Shown: positions 26,650 through 34,439, counted from the first letter of the stretch. The stretch is 46,463 nucleotides of DNA from Burkholderia stagnalis (GCF_902830275.1 NZ_CADESW010000034.1:1-46463), one strand, 5' to 3'. Numbers and translations: made by a program. Notes: generated from the letters alone by a model not told the origin.

Positions 26650-27801
26650 GTGCCGCTAAGACGTCCGCCATCCGGCCATCCGGCCGACGGTATCTATTTC
26701 GGGTTGATGTCGGGAACGAGCATGGACGGCGTCGACGGCGTCGCCGTGCGCTTCGAGGCAGGCAAGGCGCCGGCCGTGCTCGCCGAAGCCTGCGTCGGGT
26801 TCGCGCAGACGCTGCGCGACGCGCTGTTCTCGCTGCAGCAACCGGGCGACAACGAGATCGAGCGTGAATCGCTGGCCGCCAACGCGCTCGCGGCCCGCTA
26901 CGCGGTGTGCTGCCACGAACTGCAGCGCTCGGCGGGCCTCCCGCCCGACCAGGTGCGCGCGATCGGGGTGCACGGCCAGACGGTGCGCCATCGTCCCGAA
27001 CGCGGCTACACGCGGCAGATCAACAATCCGGCACTGCTCGCCGAGCTGACGCACATCGACGTGATCGCGGATTTCCGCAGCCGCGACGTTGCCGCGGGCG
27101 GCCAGGGCGCGCCGCTCGTGCCGGCGTTCCACGCAACCGTGTTCGGCGCGCCGGGCGAGATGCGGGTCGTCTGCAATCTTGGCGGTATCAGCAACATCAC
27201 GATCCTGCCCGGCGACGGCAGCGACCGGGTGCGCGGCTTCGACTGCGGCCCGGCCAACGCGCTGATCGACGCGTGGGCGGGCCGCCACCTCGGCAAACCC
27301 TACGACGACGGCGGCCGCTTTGCCGCGCGCGGCGCCGTGCATGCGCCGCTGCTCGACGCGCTGCTCGACGAAGCGTATTTCTCCGCGCCGCCGCCGAAGA
27401 GCACGGGGCGCGACCTGTTCAATCCGGCCTGGCTCGACGCAAAGCTCGCCGCGTTCGCGCAGGTCGCGGCGGAAGACGTGCAGGCGACGCTCACGGCGCT
27501 CACCGCGGTCACGGTCGCCCGCGAGATCGCACGGCACGCGCCGGGTTGCAAGGCCGTGTACGTATGCGGCGGCGGCGCCCGTAACCCGGTGCTGCTCGAT
27601 GCGCTCGCAACCGCGCTGCACGACTGCGGCGTCAGTGCGACCGTCGACACCACCTCCGCGCTCGGCGTGCCGCCGCAGCAGGTCGAGGCGCTCGCGTTCG
27701 CGTGGCTCGCGTATCGCTTCACCGCACGCGAGCCGGGCAACCTGGCCACGGTCACCGGTGCGGCCGGCGACCGCGTGCTCGGCGCACTCTATCCGCGCTG
27801 A
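26650..27801 (+). CDS. anmK: Anhydro-N-acetylmuramic acid kinase
   Basis: 383 residues with a GTG start at 26650, supported by GGGAGG about 7 bp upstream. The sugar-kinase fold shows the phosphate loop GLMSGTSMDGVDG at residues 18-30, the catalytic Asp region VIADFRSRDVAAGGQGAPLVP, and the second phosphate loop NLGGISNIT. It cleaves and phosphorylates 1,6-anhydro-MurNAc during peptidoglycan recycling. Divergent from tyrS and convergent with erpA, with a shared bidirectional terminator. Confidence 0.95.
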   Translation: MPLRRPPSGHPADGIYFGLMSGTSMDGVDGVAVRFEAGKAPAVLAEACVGFAQTLRDALFSLQQPGDNEIERESLAANALAARYAVCCHELQRSAGLPPDQVRAIGVHGQTVRHRPERGYTRQINNPALLAELTHIDVIADFRSRDVAAGGQGAPLVPAFHATVFGAPGEMRVVCNLGGISNITILPGDGSDRVRGFDCGPANALIDAWAGRHLGKPYDDGGRFAARGAVHAPLLDALLDEAYFSAPPPKSTGRDLFNPAWLDAKLAAFAQVAAEDVQATLTALTAVTVAREIARHAPGCKAVYVCGGGARNPVLLDALATALHDCGVSATVDTTSALGVPPQQVEALAFAWLAYRFTAREPGNLATVTGAAGDRVLGALYPR

Positions 27802-27828
27802 CGCGCCGCGCGAGCGGCAGGCGGGCAC

Positions 27829-27857
27829 AAAAAACGGGGCATGAAGCCCCGTTTTTC
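27829..27857. terminator. Bidirectional intrinsic terminator between anmK and erpA
   Basis: Stem AAAACGGGGC/GCCCCGTTTT with a 5-nt loop (ATGAA). T5 follows on the plus strand, and the A run on the other side gives a T tract on the minus strand. It serves both converging genes. Confidence 0.92.
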
Positions 27858-27880
27858 ATTCGGACCGGTACGGCCGTTCG

Positions 27881-28252
27881 TCAGACCGAGAACGACGAGC
27901 CGCAACCGCAGGTGGTCGTGGCGTTCGGGTTCTTGATCACGAACTGCGCGCCGTTCAGATCGTCCTTGTAGTCGATCTCGGCGCCGACCAGATACTGATA
28001 GCTCATCGAGTCGATCAGCAGCTGGACACCGTTCTTGTTCATCACGGTATCGTCCTCGTTGACTTCCTCGTCGAACGTGAAGCCATACTGGAAGCCCGAG
28101 CAGCCGCCGCCCTGCACGAACACGCGCAGCTTCAGGTCGGGGTTGCCCTCTTCGTCGATCAGTTGCTTGACCTTCTCGGCCGCCGCGTCGGTGAAGACGA
28201 ACGGTGCCGGCATTTCTTCAGTCGTGGCTGCGGATTCGGTAACAGCGTTCAT
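27881..28252 (-). CDS. erpA: Iron-sulfur cluster insertion protein ErpA
   Basis: 123 residues of the A-type carrier family. The three cluster-binding cysteines are Cys51 (QGGGCSGFQYGF), Cys115 and Cys117 (TTTCGCGSSF). The ErpA-like acidic segment DEEVNEDDTVMNKNGVQL separates it from IscA. It delivers Fe-S clusters to apoproteins such as those of isoprenoid synthesis. TTTTTGGAGAG lies just before the start, and a TACAAT -10 box is at 28281-28286. Confidence 0.95.
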   Translation of the reverse strand: MNAVTESAATTEEMPAPFVFTDAAAEKVKQLIDEEGNPDLKLRVFVQGGGCSGFQYGFTFDEEVNEDDTVMNKNGVQLLIDSMSYQYLVGAEIDYKDDLNGAQFVIKNPNATTTCGCGSSFSV

Positions 28253-28280
28253 GCGAACTCTCCAAAAAGCTTTAGCCGCT

Positions 28281-28286
28281 ATTGTA
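28281..28286 (-). promoter_or_regulatory. -10 box for erpA
   Basis: TACAAT on the minus strand, 28 bp before the erpA start codon. The expected leader is about 20 nt and carries the GGAG ribosome-binding site. No strong -35 is apparent. Confidence 0.5.
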
Positions 28287-28392
28287 GGGCCGATCTCAAG
28301 ATCGTGCTGATGTCCATGAAATCAACAGGTTCTTGTCGATTTCGTCAAACCGGGCGGCGCGCACGCCCGCGCGGCGCGGAATCGCGCGCGCA

Positions 28393-28428
28393 TAAAAAAA
28401 CCGCCAGCATGAAAGCTGGCGGTTTTTT
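28393..28428. terminator. Intrinsic terminator after rpsI
   Basis: An 8-bp stem CCGCCAGC/GCTGGCGG with a 6-nt loop, flanked by A7 on one side and T6 on the other. Its position 43 bp past the rpsI stop makes it the minus-strand terminator of rplM-rpsI. Confidence 0.93.
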
Positions 28429-28470
28429 CGGGCGGACACCGCGCAGGCGCGGCGGCCAACCGTGAAGCGC

Positions 28471-28863
28471 TTAACGCTTCGAGAACTGCTTCGCGCGGCG
28501 TGCCTTGCGCAGACCGACCTTCTTACGCTCGACTTCACGCGCATCGCGCGTAACGAAGCCTGCGGTCGACAGCGACGGCTTCAGCGTCGCGTCGTAGTCG
28601 ATCAGCGCGCGGGTGATGCCGTGGCGCACTGCGCCTGCCTGACCCGTTTCGCCGCCGCCCGTCACGTTGACCTTGATGTCGAACGTTTGAGCGTGGTTCG
28701 TGAGTTCCAGCGGCTGACGCACGATCATCAGCGACGTTTCGCGCGAGAAGTAGTCAGCGATAGGCTTGCCGTTGACGATGATGTCGCCCTTGCCAGCCTT
28801 GATGAAGACACGAGCGACTGCGCTCTTGCGGCGGCCCGTACCGTAGTTCCAGTTACCGATCAT
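28471..28863 (-). CDS. rpsI: 30S ribosomal protein S9
   Basis: 130 residues, full length, ending in the invariant basic tail KQFSKR that reaches the P-site tRNA. The conserved YGTGRRKSAVARVF opening and GGGETGQAGAVRHGI block are intact. It is co-transcribed with rplM, 11 bp downstream of it. Confidence 0.98.
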   Translation of the reverse strand: MIGNWNYGTGRRKSAVARVFIKAGKGDIIVNGKPIADYFSRETSLMIVRQPLELTNHAQTFDIKVNVTGGGETGQAGAVRHGITRALIDYDATLKPSLSTAGFVTRDAREVERKKVGLRKARRAKQFSKR

Positions 28864-28874
28864 GTGGGCTCCCG

Positions 28875-29303
28875 TTAGATCTCGAGCGCTTTCGGCTGTT
28901 GAGCCGAGTGCGGATGCGTCGCTTCAGCGTAGACCTTCAGCTTCTTGATCATCGCGTAGCCGAGCGGGCCCTTCGGCAGCATGCCCTTGACCGCCTTCTC
29001 GAGCGCACGGCCCGGGAAGCGTTCTTGCATCTTGCCGAACGTCGTTTCATAGATGCCGCCCGGGTAGCCCGAGTGACGGTAGTACTTCTTGTCCAGCGTC
29101 TTGTTGCCCGTGACCTTCAGCTTGCTCGCGTTGATGATGATGATGAAATCACCAGTGTCGACGTGCGGGGTGAACTCAGGCTTGTGCTTGCCGCGCAGAC
29201 GGCGTGCCACTTCGCTGGCAACACGGCCGAGAACCTTATCCGTCGCGTCAATCACGTACCATTCGCGCGTCACCTCATGGGCTTTTGCGGAAAACGTCTT
29301 CAT
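28875..29303 (-). CDS. rplM: 50S ribosomal protein L13
   Basis: 142 residues, full length. Conserved blocks are [36 protein letters not shown] and [13 protein letters not shown]. Early-assembly 50S protein. It is the first gene of the rplM-rpsI operon, preceded by a strong promoter and a ~115-nt leader containing two hairpins and a U8 tract. Confidence 0.98.
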
Positions 29304-29356
29304 GATCGATCCAAAAAAAATGCTTTGCCCGATGTGTTCTTTCCTGCTTGTCTAGG

Positions 29357-29419
29357 TGCGCTTCGAGGCGCAGTGCAGGCTCTCCCTGTTCTTTTTCCGT
29401 GGGCATGAATGCGGAAAAG
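29357..29419 (-). promoter_or_regulatory. Structured 5' leader of rplM-rpsI
   Basis: The message starting near 29419 would begin with a hairpin CTTTTCCG/CGGAAAAG (about 29392-29419) and a second hairpin TGCGC/GCGCA (29357-29372). A run of eight U lies 10 nt before the start codon. In E. coli, L13 represses its own operon through the leader; the hairpins here could serve a similar role, but this is inference. Confidence 0.4.
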
Positions 29420-29425
29420 CCCTGA

Positions 29426-29455
29426 ATTATAAAGGAAATGCCGAGGCGCGGTCAA
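29426..29455 (-). promoter_or_regulatory. Strong sigma-70 promoter of rplM-rpsI
   Basis: On the minus strand, -35 TTGACC (29455-29450), an 18-bp spacer and a perfect -10 TATAAT (29431-29426). This is one of the two best sigma-70 promoters in the window, as expected for ribosomal protein genes. Confidence 0.85.
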
Positions 29456-29600
29456 AGGGAATCCACATCCGGGTGCCCGCCGCGCCGGAAATCGGCCAAA
29501 ATCCGGCCGTGCCCCGTTGCAACGGGCGATTCCGAGCGCCCGGGGGCACGCAGCAACGCACGCAAGACCGCGTGCCGGACCAGGAAAAACAACAAACACG

Positions 29601-29903
29601 ATGAAGAACCGACTCTCACCCTTCCTCGCGGCCGTATTGATTGGCGCCGCCACCTCGCCCGCCCATGCCGACCCGACCGGCTGCGACGCAAAGCTGGATT
29701 CACTCGACGCGCGCATCGCCGCGGCCCGGGATGCCCGCGCCGACGATCGCGTCGCCCGGCTGCGCGCGGTGCGCGAACGCGTCCGCCACTTCTGCTCGCG
29801 CCGCCACGGCCAGGCATCCGCCGTGCAGCCCCCCGCCGCCGGCCCGCGCGGCGCGACGGCCGACGGGGCGTCGCAGGCCGCCGGCCGGCAGCCCGCCGTG
29901 TAA
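29601..29903 (+). CDS. Small secreted DUF1090-like protein
   Basis: 100 residues from the ATG at 29601. An N-terminal signal peptide (LSPFLAAVLIGAATSPAHA, cleavage after AHA near residue 23) sends it to the periplasm. The mature part starts DPTGCDAKLDSLDARIAAA and has the pattern of DUF1090/YqjC proteins: a cysteine, an amphipathic helix of alternating Arg/Ala, then RVRHFCSRR with a second cysteine that may form a disulfide with the first. The C-terminal 30 residues are Pro/Ala/Gly-rich and probably disordered. Function unknown. It is divergent from rplM and convergent with the candidate small RNA. Confidence 0.75.
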   Translation: MKNRLSPFLAAVLIGAATSPAHADPTGCDAKLDSLDARIAAARDARADDRVARLRAVRERVRHFCSRRHGQASAVQPPAAGPRGATADGASQAAGRQPAV

Positions 29904-29946
29904 GGTGCGGGAGGCGCGCTGTGCGCGCCGATGTTTGCATCAGACG

Positions 29947-29976
29947 AAAAAAAGCCCGAACGGCTGGTTCGGGCTT
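29947..29976 (-). terminator. Intrinsic terminator of the candidate small RNA
   Basis: A 10-bp perfect stem AAGCCCGAAC/GTTCGGGCTT with a 5-nt loop. On the minus strand it is followed by T7. On the plus strand the tail is only TTAATCC, so the hairpin is built mainly for minus-strand transcription, although it also lies 50 bp after the DUF1090 gene. Confidence 0.85.
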
Positions 29977-30040
29977 AATCCACCATAGGAGGAGGGTGGA
30001 GGAGACATTCGGAGGTTGCCGCAGCGCGACAACCAATGTC
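29947..30040 (-). ncRNA. Candidate small regulatory RNA with C-rich anti-Shine-Dalgarno loop
   Basis: No coding gene explains a minus-strand terminator here. A consensus promoter (30045-30073) ends 5 bp upstream, so a ~93-nt RNA is predicted. Its parts in order: hairpin 1 (30040-30004), in which GACATT and GGTTG pair with CAACC and AATGTC, leaving a TCCG bulge; hairpin 2 (30000-29979), TCCACC/GGTGGA closing a 10-nt loop CTCCTCCTAT; then the GC-rich terminator with U7. The CUCCUCC loop is complementary to ribosome-binding sites, as in trans-acting sRNAs of the CUYCC-loop or 'cuckoo' type known in other proteobacteria. Whether it corresponds to a sRNA already catalogued in Burkholderia I cannot tell. 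Confidence 0.72.
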
Positions 30041-30044
30041 ACGC

Positions 30045-30073
30045 ATTATACGAACGCCCCGTCGGCAGCACAA
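30045..30073 (-). promoter_or_regulatory. Sigma-70 promoter of the candidate small RNA
   Basis: On the minus strand, -35 TTGTGC (30073-30068), exactly 17 bp, then a perfect TATAAT (30050-30045). The 80 bp upstream are unusually AT-rich and include GCAAATTTTC next to the -35, like an UP element. Confidence 0.78.
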
Positions 30074-30078
30074 GAAAA

Positions 30079-30094
30079 TTTGCATTGCGAAATC
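30079..30094. promoter_or_regulatory. Imperfect palindrome upstream of the sRNA promoter
   Basis: ATTTGCATTGCGAAAT on the plus strand is a near-palindrome (outer ATTT/AAAT arms, offset GC core), directly upstream of the -35 of the candidate sRNA. It may be an operator or activator site; no regulator can be named. Confidence 0.3.
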
Positions 30095-30317
30095 TACAAC
30101 CATAATGCGGAATGTTGACGTTTTGCTTCCAATTCCGGATTTCTCCATTTAAATCAACAGCTTGCGAAGACCACCGAGTGCCGCCCGCGCAGGCCGACTA
30201 GAGCGAAACCCCTAAAAGTCCGGCGGATTTCCCCGCCCTGCGTCGCCGCGCGCGGCGCTTGCCGCCGCCCGCTTCCGCGCATCGTGCGGCGCATCAGCCG
30301 GCCGCGGCGGCGCGGGC

Positions 30318-30323
30318 TACAAT
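30318..30323 (+). promoter_or_regulatory. -10 box for the OsmC-family gene
   Basis: TACAAT, 40 bp before the ATG at 30364, leaving a leader of about 34 nt with GGAGCG near the start. No clear -35. Confidence 0.45.
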
Positions 30324-30363
30324 GCCGGTTCGAACTCGAATCAGGCAACGCTGGAGCGCAAGC

Positions 30364-30786
30364 ATGGAATGCAAAGTAAGCTGGATGGGCCAGGACGGCA
30401 TGGCGTTTTCCGCCCAGACCGGAAGCGGGCACCTCGTCGCGATGGACGGCGCGCCGGAAGGCGGCGGCCATAATCTCGCCCCGCGGCCGATGGAAATGGT
30501 GCTGGTCGGCACCGGCGGCTGCACCGCGTACGACGTCATGCTGATCCTGAAGAAAAGCCGCCAGGACGTCACCGGCTGCTCGGTCACGCTGAAGGCCGAG
30601 CGCGCGAGCGAGGATCCGAAGGTCTTCACGAAGGTGCACTTCCACTTCACCGTCACCGGCCGCAACCTGAATCCCGCGACCGTCGAGCGTGCGATCAACC
30701 TGTCGCACGACAAGTACTGCTCCGCGTCGATCATGATCGCGAAGACGGCCGAGCTCACGCATTCGTTCGACATCGTCGCGGCCTGA
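30364..30786 (+). CDS. OsmC family protein (YhfA-like)
   Basis: 140 residues from the ATG at 30364. The two conserved thiols are Cys53 (LVGTGGCTAYDVM) and Cys119 (SHDKYCSASIMIAKTAELTH), the redox pair of the OsmC/Ohr superfamily. The short N-terminus and the PRPMEMVLVGTGGC motif place it in the YhfA-like group, whose peroxide substrate is not established. Frames extend upstream, but the promoter lies there. Convergent with rnpB. Confidence 0.9.
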   Translation: MECKVSWMGQDGMAFSAQTGSGHLVAMDGAPEGGGHNLAPRPMEMVLVGTGGCTAYDVMLILKKSRQDVTGCSVTLKAERASEDPKVFTKVHFHFTVTGRNLNPATVERAINLSHDKYCSASIMIAKTAELTHSFDIVAA

Positions 30787-30804
30787 CGCGCAGCGCATCG
30801 GATG

Positions 30805-30840
30805 AAAAAAGGGCCGGCGTCCCGTCTGGGGCGCCGGCCC
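30805..30840 (-). terminator. Intrinsic terminator of rnpB
   Basis: Stem GGGCCGGCG/CGCCGGCCC, extended by further GC pairs around a mismatch. T6 follows on the minus strand, 15 bp beyond the 3' end of the RNase P RNA. It may also stop readthrough from the OsmC-family gene. Confidence 0.9.
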
Positions 30841-30854
30841 TTCGCATGCGAGCG

Positions 30855-31268
<414 letters not shown>

Positions 31269-31275
31269 GACGCGC

Positions 31276-31304
31276 ATTCTAGCACCGCGCGCCGTTCATG
31301 ACAG
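31276..31304 (-). promoter_or_regulatory. rnpB promoter at the DUF3025 stop codon
   Basis: On the minus strand, -35 CTGTCA (31304-31299), 17 bp, extended -10 TGC-TAGAAT (hexamer 31281-31276). The predicted start near 31269 agrees with the P1-defined 5' end of rnpB. The -35 overlaps the last codons of the DUF3025 gene. Confidence 0.75.
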
Positions 31305-32168
31305 CGGCCGCGCGCGCCGCCCGCTGCGGAACACCGCCGGATCGTCATAGAACGCAGGATCGGCGTTCTCCGCGCACCAGCCCGGCACGCCCAGCACCGG
31401 CAGCGGCGACAGGTCGCGGCTCGTCAGCGCGCGCGTCGCGAGCGCATCCGCGACCCGCGCGTCGACGTGCGCCGCACGGCGCGCGGCCGGCCAGCCGAAA
31501 TAGTCGGCGCTCACCTCGACGATCCAGGCGTGCGCGGTACACGACTTGTACGGCGCGACGAGCTTCTCGAGCAGCGCGTGTCCGACGAGCCGCACCTCGC
31601 AACGCGCGCCCCACGCCCCGCGCGCGGCCACCAGCAGCCGCGGCCAGTCGAAGCCGCGCAGCGCGTCGCCGAGCGCCGGGTCGGCCGTCACGAGCAGCGC
31701 CGCGTTCTCGTCGAACAGCGTCAGCGCGTCGCGCAGCGTGCCGCGCACCGGGCCGACGCCGCCCGCCGCGTCGATCGCCGCGGCCTGGCGCGCGTTCAGC
31801 GCGGCCTTGATGCGCGGATACGCGAGCCACACGAGCGCATTGAAGAAATCGTGGAGATTGTGGCGGGTCGGCACCCCGCCGGTTTCGGCGATATGGCTCT
31901 CGTACGCGACGCCGGCCGGCAGTTCGGCTTGAGGAATGAAGCGCAGCGGCCTGCCGCGGCCGCTCGCGAGCGGCGTCTCGCCCGCCTTGGCCGCCGCGCC
32001 GTTCAGCGCGGCGAGCAGCGCGGGCTCGCCGTCGAGCGCGGCCGACTGCGCGGCACGGCCCGTTTCGGCAAAGCCCGCGAGCCACGGCGCGGACCAGTCG
32101 ATCCGCGCAAACGCCGCCGCGCCGACACCGGCCGACTGGCCGGCCCCGCGCGGCGGCGCGGCATTCAC
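31296..32168 (-). CDS. DUF3025 domain-containing protein
   Basis: 290 residues with a GTG start at 32168 that overlaps the pyrC stop (GTGA), so it is translationally coupled to pyrC. It matches the DUF3025 family, found mainly in beta- and gammaproteobacteria. Recognisable blocks are PTRHNLHDFFNALVWLAYPRIK, with a conserved His-Asn-His stretch, and DALTLFDENAALLV. No signal peptide or membrane helix. Function unknown; the HNLHDFFNALVWL segment resembles a metal- or phosphate-binding active site, but this is speculative. The constant coupling to pyrimidine synthesis is the only functional hint. Its 3' end carries the rnpB promoter. Confidence 0.82.
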   Translation of the reverse strand: MNAAPPRGAGQSAGVGAAAFARIDWSAPWLAGFAETGRAAQSAALDGEPALLAALNGAAAKAGETPLASGRGRPLRFIPQAELPAGVAYESHIAETGGVPTRHNLHDFFNALVWLAYPRIKAALNARQAAAIDAAGGVGPVRGTLRDALTLFDENAALLVTADPALGDALRGFDWPRLLVAARGAWGARCEVRLVGHALLEKLVAPYKSCTAHAWIVEVSADYFGWPAARRAAHVDARVADALATRALTSRDLSPLPVLGVPGWCAENADPAFYDDPAVFRSGRRARPLS

Positions 32169-33229
32169 GCGAGTTTCCAGCCGATCGACTCGCCGGCGCG
32201 CAGCGGCACGACCGGCGTATCGCCCGCGAGGATCTCGAGCGGCAGCTCCCACGGTTCGCGGCGCAGCGTCACCGTTTCCGGGCTGCGCGGCAGGCCGTAG
32301 AAATCCGCGCCGAAGAAGCTCGCGAACCCTTCGAGCTTGTCGAGCGCGCCCGCATTGTCGAAGGCTTCCGCATACAGCTCGAGCGCGTGCAGCGCCGTGT
32401 AGCAGCCCGCGCAGCCGCAGGCGGCTTCCTTCGCGTTGCGCGCATGCGGCGCGCTGTCGGTGCCGAGGAAGAAGCGCGGGTTGCCCGACGTGGCCGCCTC
32501 GACGAGCGCGATGCGATGCGTCTCGCGCTTGAGCACCGGCAGGCAGTAGTAATGCGGGCGGATCCCGCCGACGAAGATCGCATTGCGGTTGTACAGCAGG
32601 TGATGCGCGGTGATCGTCGCGCCGATCAGGCCGGGCGCCGCATCGGCGTCGCGCACGTAGTCGGCCGCGTCCTTCGTCGTGATGTGCTCGAACACCACCT
32701 TCAGGCCCGGGAAGTCGCGGCGCAGCGGCGTCATCACGCGGTCGATGAACACCTTTTCGCGGTCGAACAGGTCGATCGACGCGTCGGTCACTTCGCCGTG
32801 CACGAGCAGCGGCATGCCGGTTTCCTGCATCGCCTCGAGCGTCTTCGCGCATTTCGCGAGATCGGTCACGCCGTGGTCCGAATTGGTCGTCGCGCCCGCC
32901 GGATACAGCTTCACGCCATGCACGAAGCCGCTTTCGCGCGCGCGGCGGATCTCGTCGGGCGGCGTGTTGTCGGTGAGGTACAGCGTCATCAGCGGCTCGA
33001 ACGTCACGCCGGCGGGCACCGCGGCGAGGATCCGCTCCCGGTACGCCTGCGCCTGCGCGGTGGTCGTCACGGGCGGCTTCAGGTTCGGCATGATGATCGC
33101 GCGGCCGAACTGGCGCGCGGTGTGCGGCAGCACGGCGGCCAGCATGTCGCCGTCGCGGACGTGCAGGTGCCAGTCGTCGGGACGGGCGAGCGTCAGCGTC
33201 GCCGGGGAGGAAGCGTTCGAGGCAGTCAT
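32165..33229 (-). CDS. pyrC: Dihydroorotase
   Basis: 354 residues from the ATG at 33229 (MTASNASSP); another ATG 12 bp upstream (33241) is possible and neither has a good ribosome-binding site. Class II, E. coli-type dihydroorotase: the metal-binding HLHVRDG (His21, His23) opens the barrel, the carbamylated lysine is in GVKLYPAGATTNSDHG, further ligands lie in LVHGEV and FEHITTKDAADYV, and the catalytic Asp is in FLGTDSAPH. It cyclises carbamoyl-aspartate in pyrimidine synthesis. Coupled to the DUF3025 gene by a 4-bp overlap. Confidence 0.95.
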   Translation of the reverse strand: MTASNASSPATLTLARPDDWHLHVRDGDMLAAVLPHTARQFGRAIIMPNLKPPVTTTAQAQAYRERILAAVPAGVTFEPLMTLYLTDNTPPDEIRRARESGFVHGVKLYPAGATTNSDHGVTDLAKCAKTLEAMQETGMPLLVHGEVTDASIDLFDREKVFIDRVMTPLRRDFPGLKVVFEHITTKDAADYVRDADAAPGLIGATITAHHLLYNRNAIFVGGIRPHYYCLPVLKRETHRIALVEAATSGNPRFFLGTDSAPHARNAKEAACGCAGCYTALHALELYAEAFDNAGALDKLEGFASFFGADFYGLPRSPETVTLRREPWELPLEILAGDTPVVPLRAGESIGWKLA

Positions 33230-33440
33230 AGGAGGCGTCATGAGAAACGGAAGCGGAAAACGGTGCCGAATGCCGCCGGCGCGGGCCGGCTGACGGCTAA
33301 CCGCAACACGGGGCCGTTCGTCGGCGGAATCCGCTTTTTACCGCTGTTGGCTCGGTGATATGCTAGAAGCATGCATTGTACCGGGGTTCGCCCGGTCCCA
33401 ACCGGTTCGATACCCGCTTCAGCCTGCCGCCCCAAGTAAA

Positions 33441-34343
33441 ATGTGCCAACTCTTAGGAATGAACTGCGCCGCGCCGACGGACGTCACATTCTCCTTTACG
33501 GGCTTCGCGGCCCGGGGCGGGCTCACCGACCACCATGCCGACGGCTGGGGCATCGCGTTCTTCGAAGATAAAGCCTGCCGCCTGTTCATCGATCACCAGG
33601 CATCGGCCACGTCGCCGATCGCCGAAATGGTGAAGCGCTACCCGATCAAATCGAAGAACACGATCGCGCACATCCGCAAGGCAACGCAGGGCCATATCCT
33701 GCTCGAGAACAGCCATCCGTTCATGCGCGAGCTGTGGGGCCGGCACTGGATCTTCGCGCATAACGGCGACCTGCACGACTATGCGCCGGACATGGAGGGC
33801 AGCGTCTATCACCCGGTCGGCACGACCGACAGCGAGCAGGCGTTCTGCGTGCTGATGCAGGGCCTGCGCGAAGCGTTTCCCGGCGCGCAGCCGCCGCTGC
33901 CCGAGCTGTTCGAGCGGGTCGGCGAGCTGACCCGCGGCATCACCGACCACGGCGTGTTCAACTTCCTGATGTCGAACGGCCAGGCGCTGTTCGCGCACTG
34001 CTCGACGCGCCTGCACTATCTCGTGCGCCGCTGGCCGTTCTCGACCGCGCATCTCGTCGACGAAGACCTGTCGATCGACTTCGCGAAATACACGACGCCG
34101 GAGGATCGCGTCGCGGTGATCGCAACCCAGCCGCTCACCGACAACGAAGTCTGGACCGCGTTCGAGCCGGGCGAGCTGATCATGTTCCAGTGCGGTGACG
34201 TCGCGGCGCGGATGCAGATCCCGGTGCCGCCCGCCGTGCTCGAGAAGCTGCGCAACCCGGCGCTCGATGCGTCGGCGTCCGCGCCCACGCGGCCGTTGCC
34301 CGCGGTCGAAGCGGACGTCAGCGAGGACGCGTTCGACTTCTAA
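33441..34343 (+). CDS. Class II glutamine amidotransferase (YafJ-like)
   Basis: 300 residues from the ATG at 33441. Processing exposes Cys2 (MCQLLGMN), the N-terminal nucleophile of class II amidotransferases. The glutamine-site motifs HHADGWGIAFF, IAHIRKATQG and FAHNGDL are all present. The protein consists of the glutaminase domain only, with no synthetase partner domain, as in YafJ and the EgtC-like group. The physiological acceptor is unknown. Divergent from pyrC. A hairpin terminator follows. Confidence 0.9.
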   Translation: MCQLLGMNCAAPTDVTFSFTGFAARGGLTDHHADGWGIAFFEDKACRLFIDHQASATSPIAEMVKRYPIKSKNTIAHIRKATQGHILLENSHPFMRELWGRHWIFAHNGDLHDYAPDMEGSVYHPVGTTDSEQAFCVLMQGLREAFPGAQPPLPELFERVGELTRGITDHGVFNFLMSNGQALFAHCSTRLHYLVRRWPFSTAHLVDEDLSIDFAKYTTPEDRVAVIATQPLTDNEVWTAFEPGELIMFQCGDVAARMQIPVPPAVLEKLRNPALDASASAPTRPLPAVEADVSEDAFDF

Positions 34344-34368
34344 GCGCGCCGCCCGCCCACGGATGACA

Positions 34369-34394
34369 AAACGCCCGGCATTCGCCGGGCGTTT
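34369..34394. terminator. Hairpin terminator between the amidotransferase gene and gltL
   Basis: An 11-bp perfect stem AAACGCCCGGC/GCCGGGCGTTT with an ATTC loop lies between convergent genes. The T tracts are short on both strands (TTTCC on plus, TTTTG on minus), so efficiency may be moderate. Confidence 0.75.
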
Positions 34395-34439
34395 CCATTT
34401 GACGCACCGCACGAAGGGCGGCCCCGCCGCCCTGCCCGC

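Noticed and set aside
29980..30020. Short peptide gene inside the candidate small RNA (an ATG frame of ~23 codons running through the terminator)
   Set aside because: The frame translates the CUCC-rich loop and the terminator stem, so it is explained by RNA structure; no ribosome-binding site precedes it.
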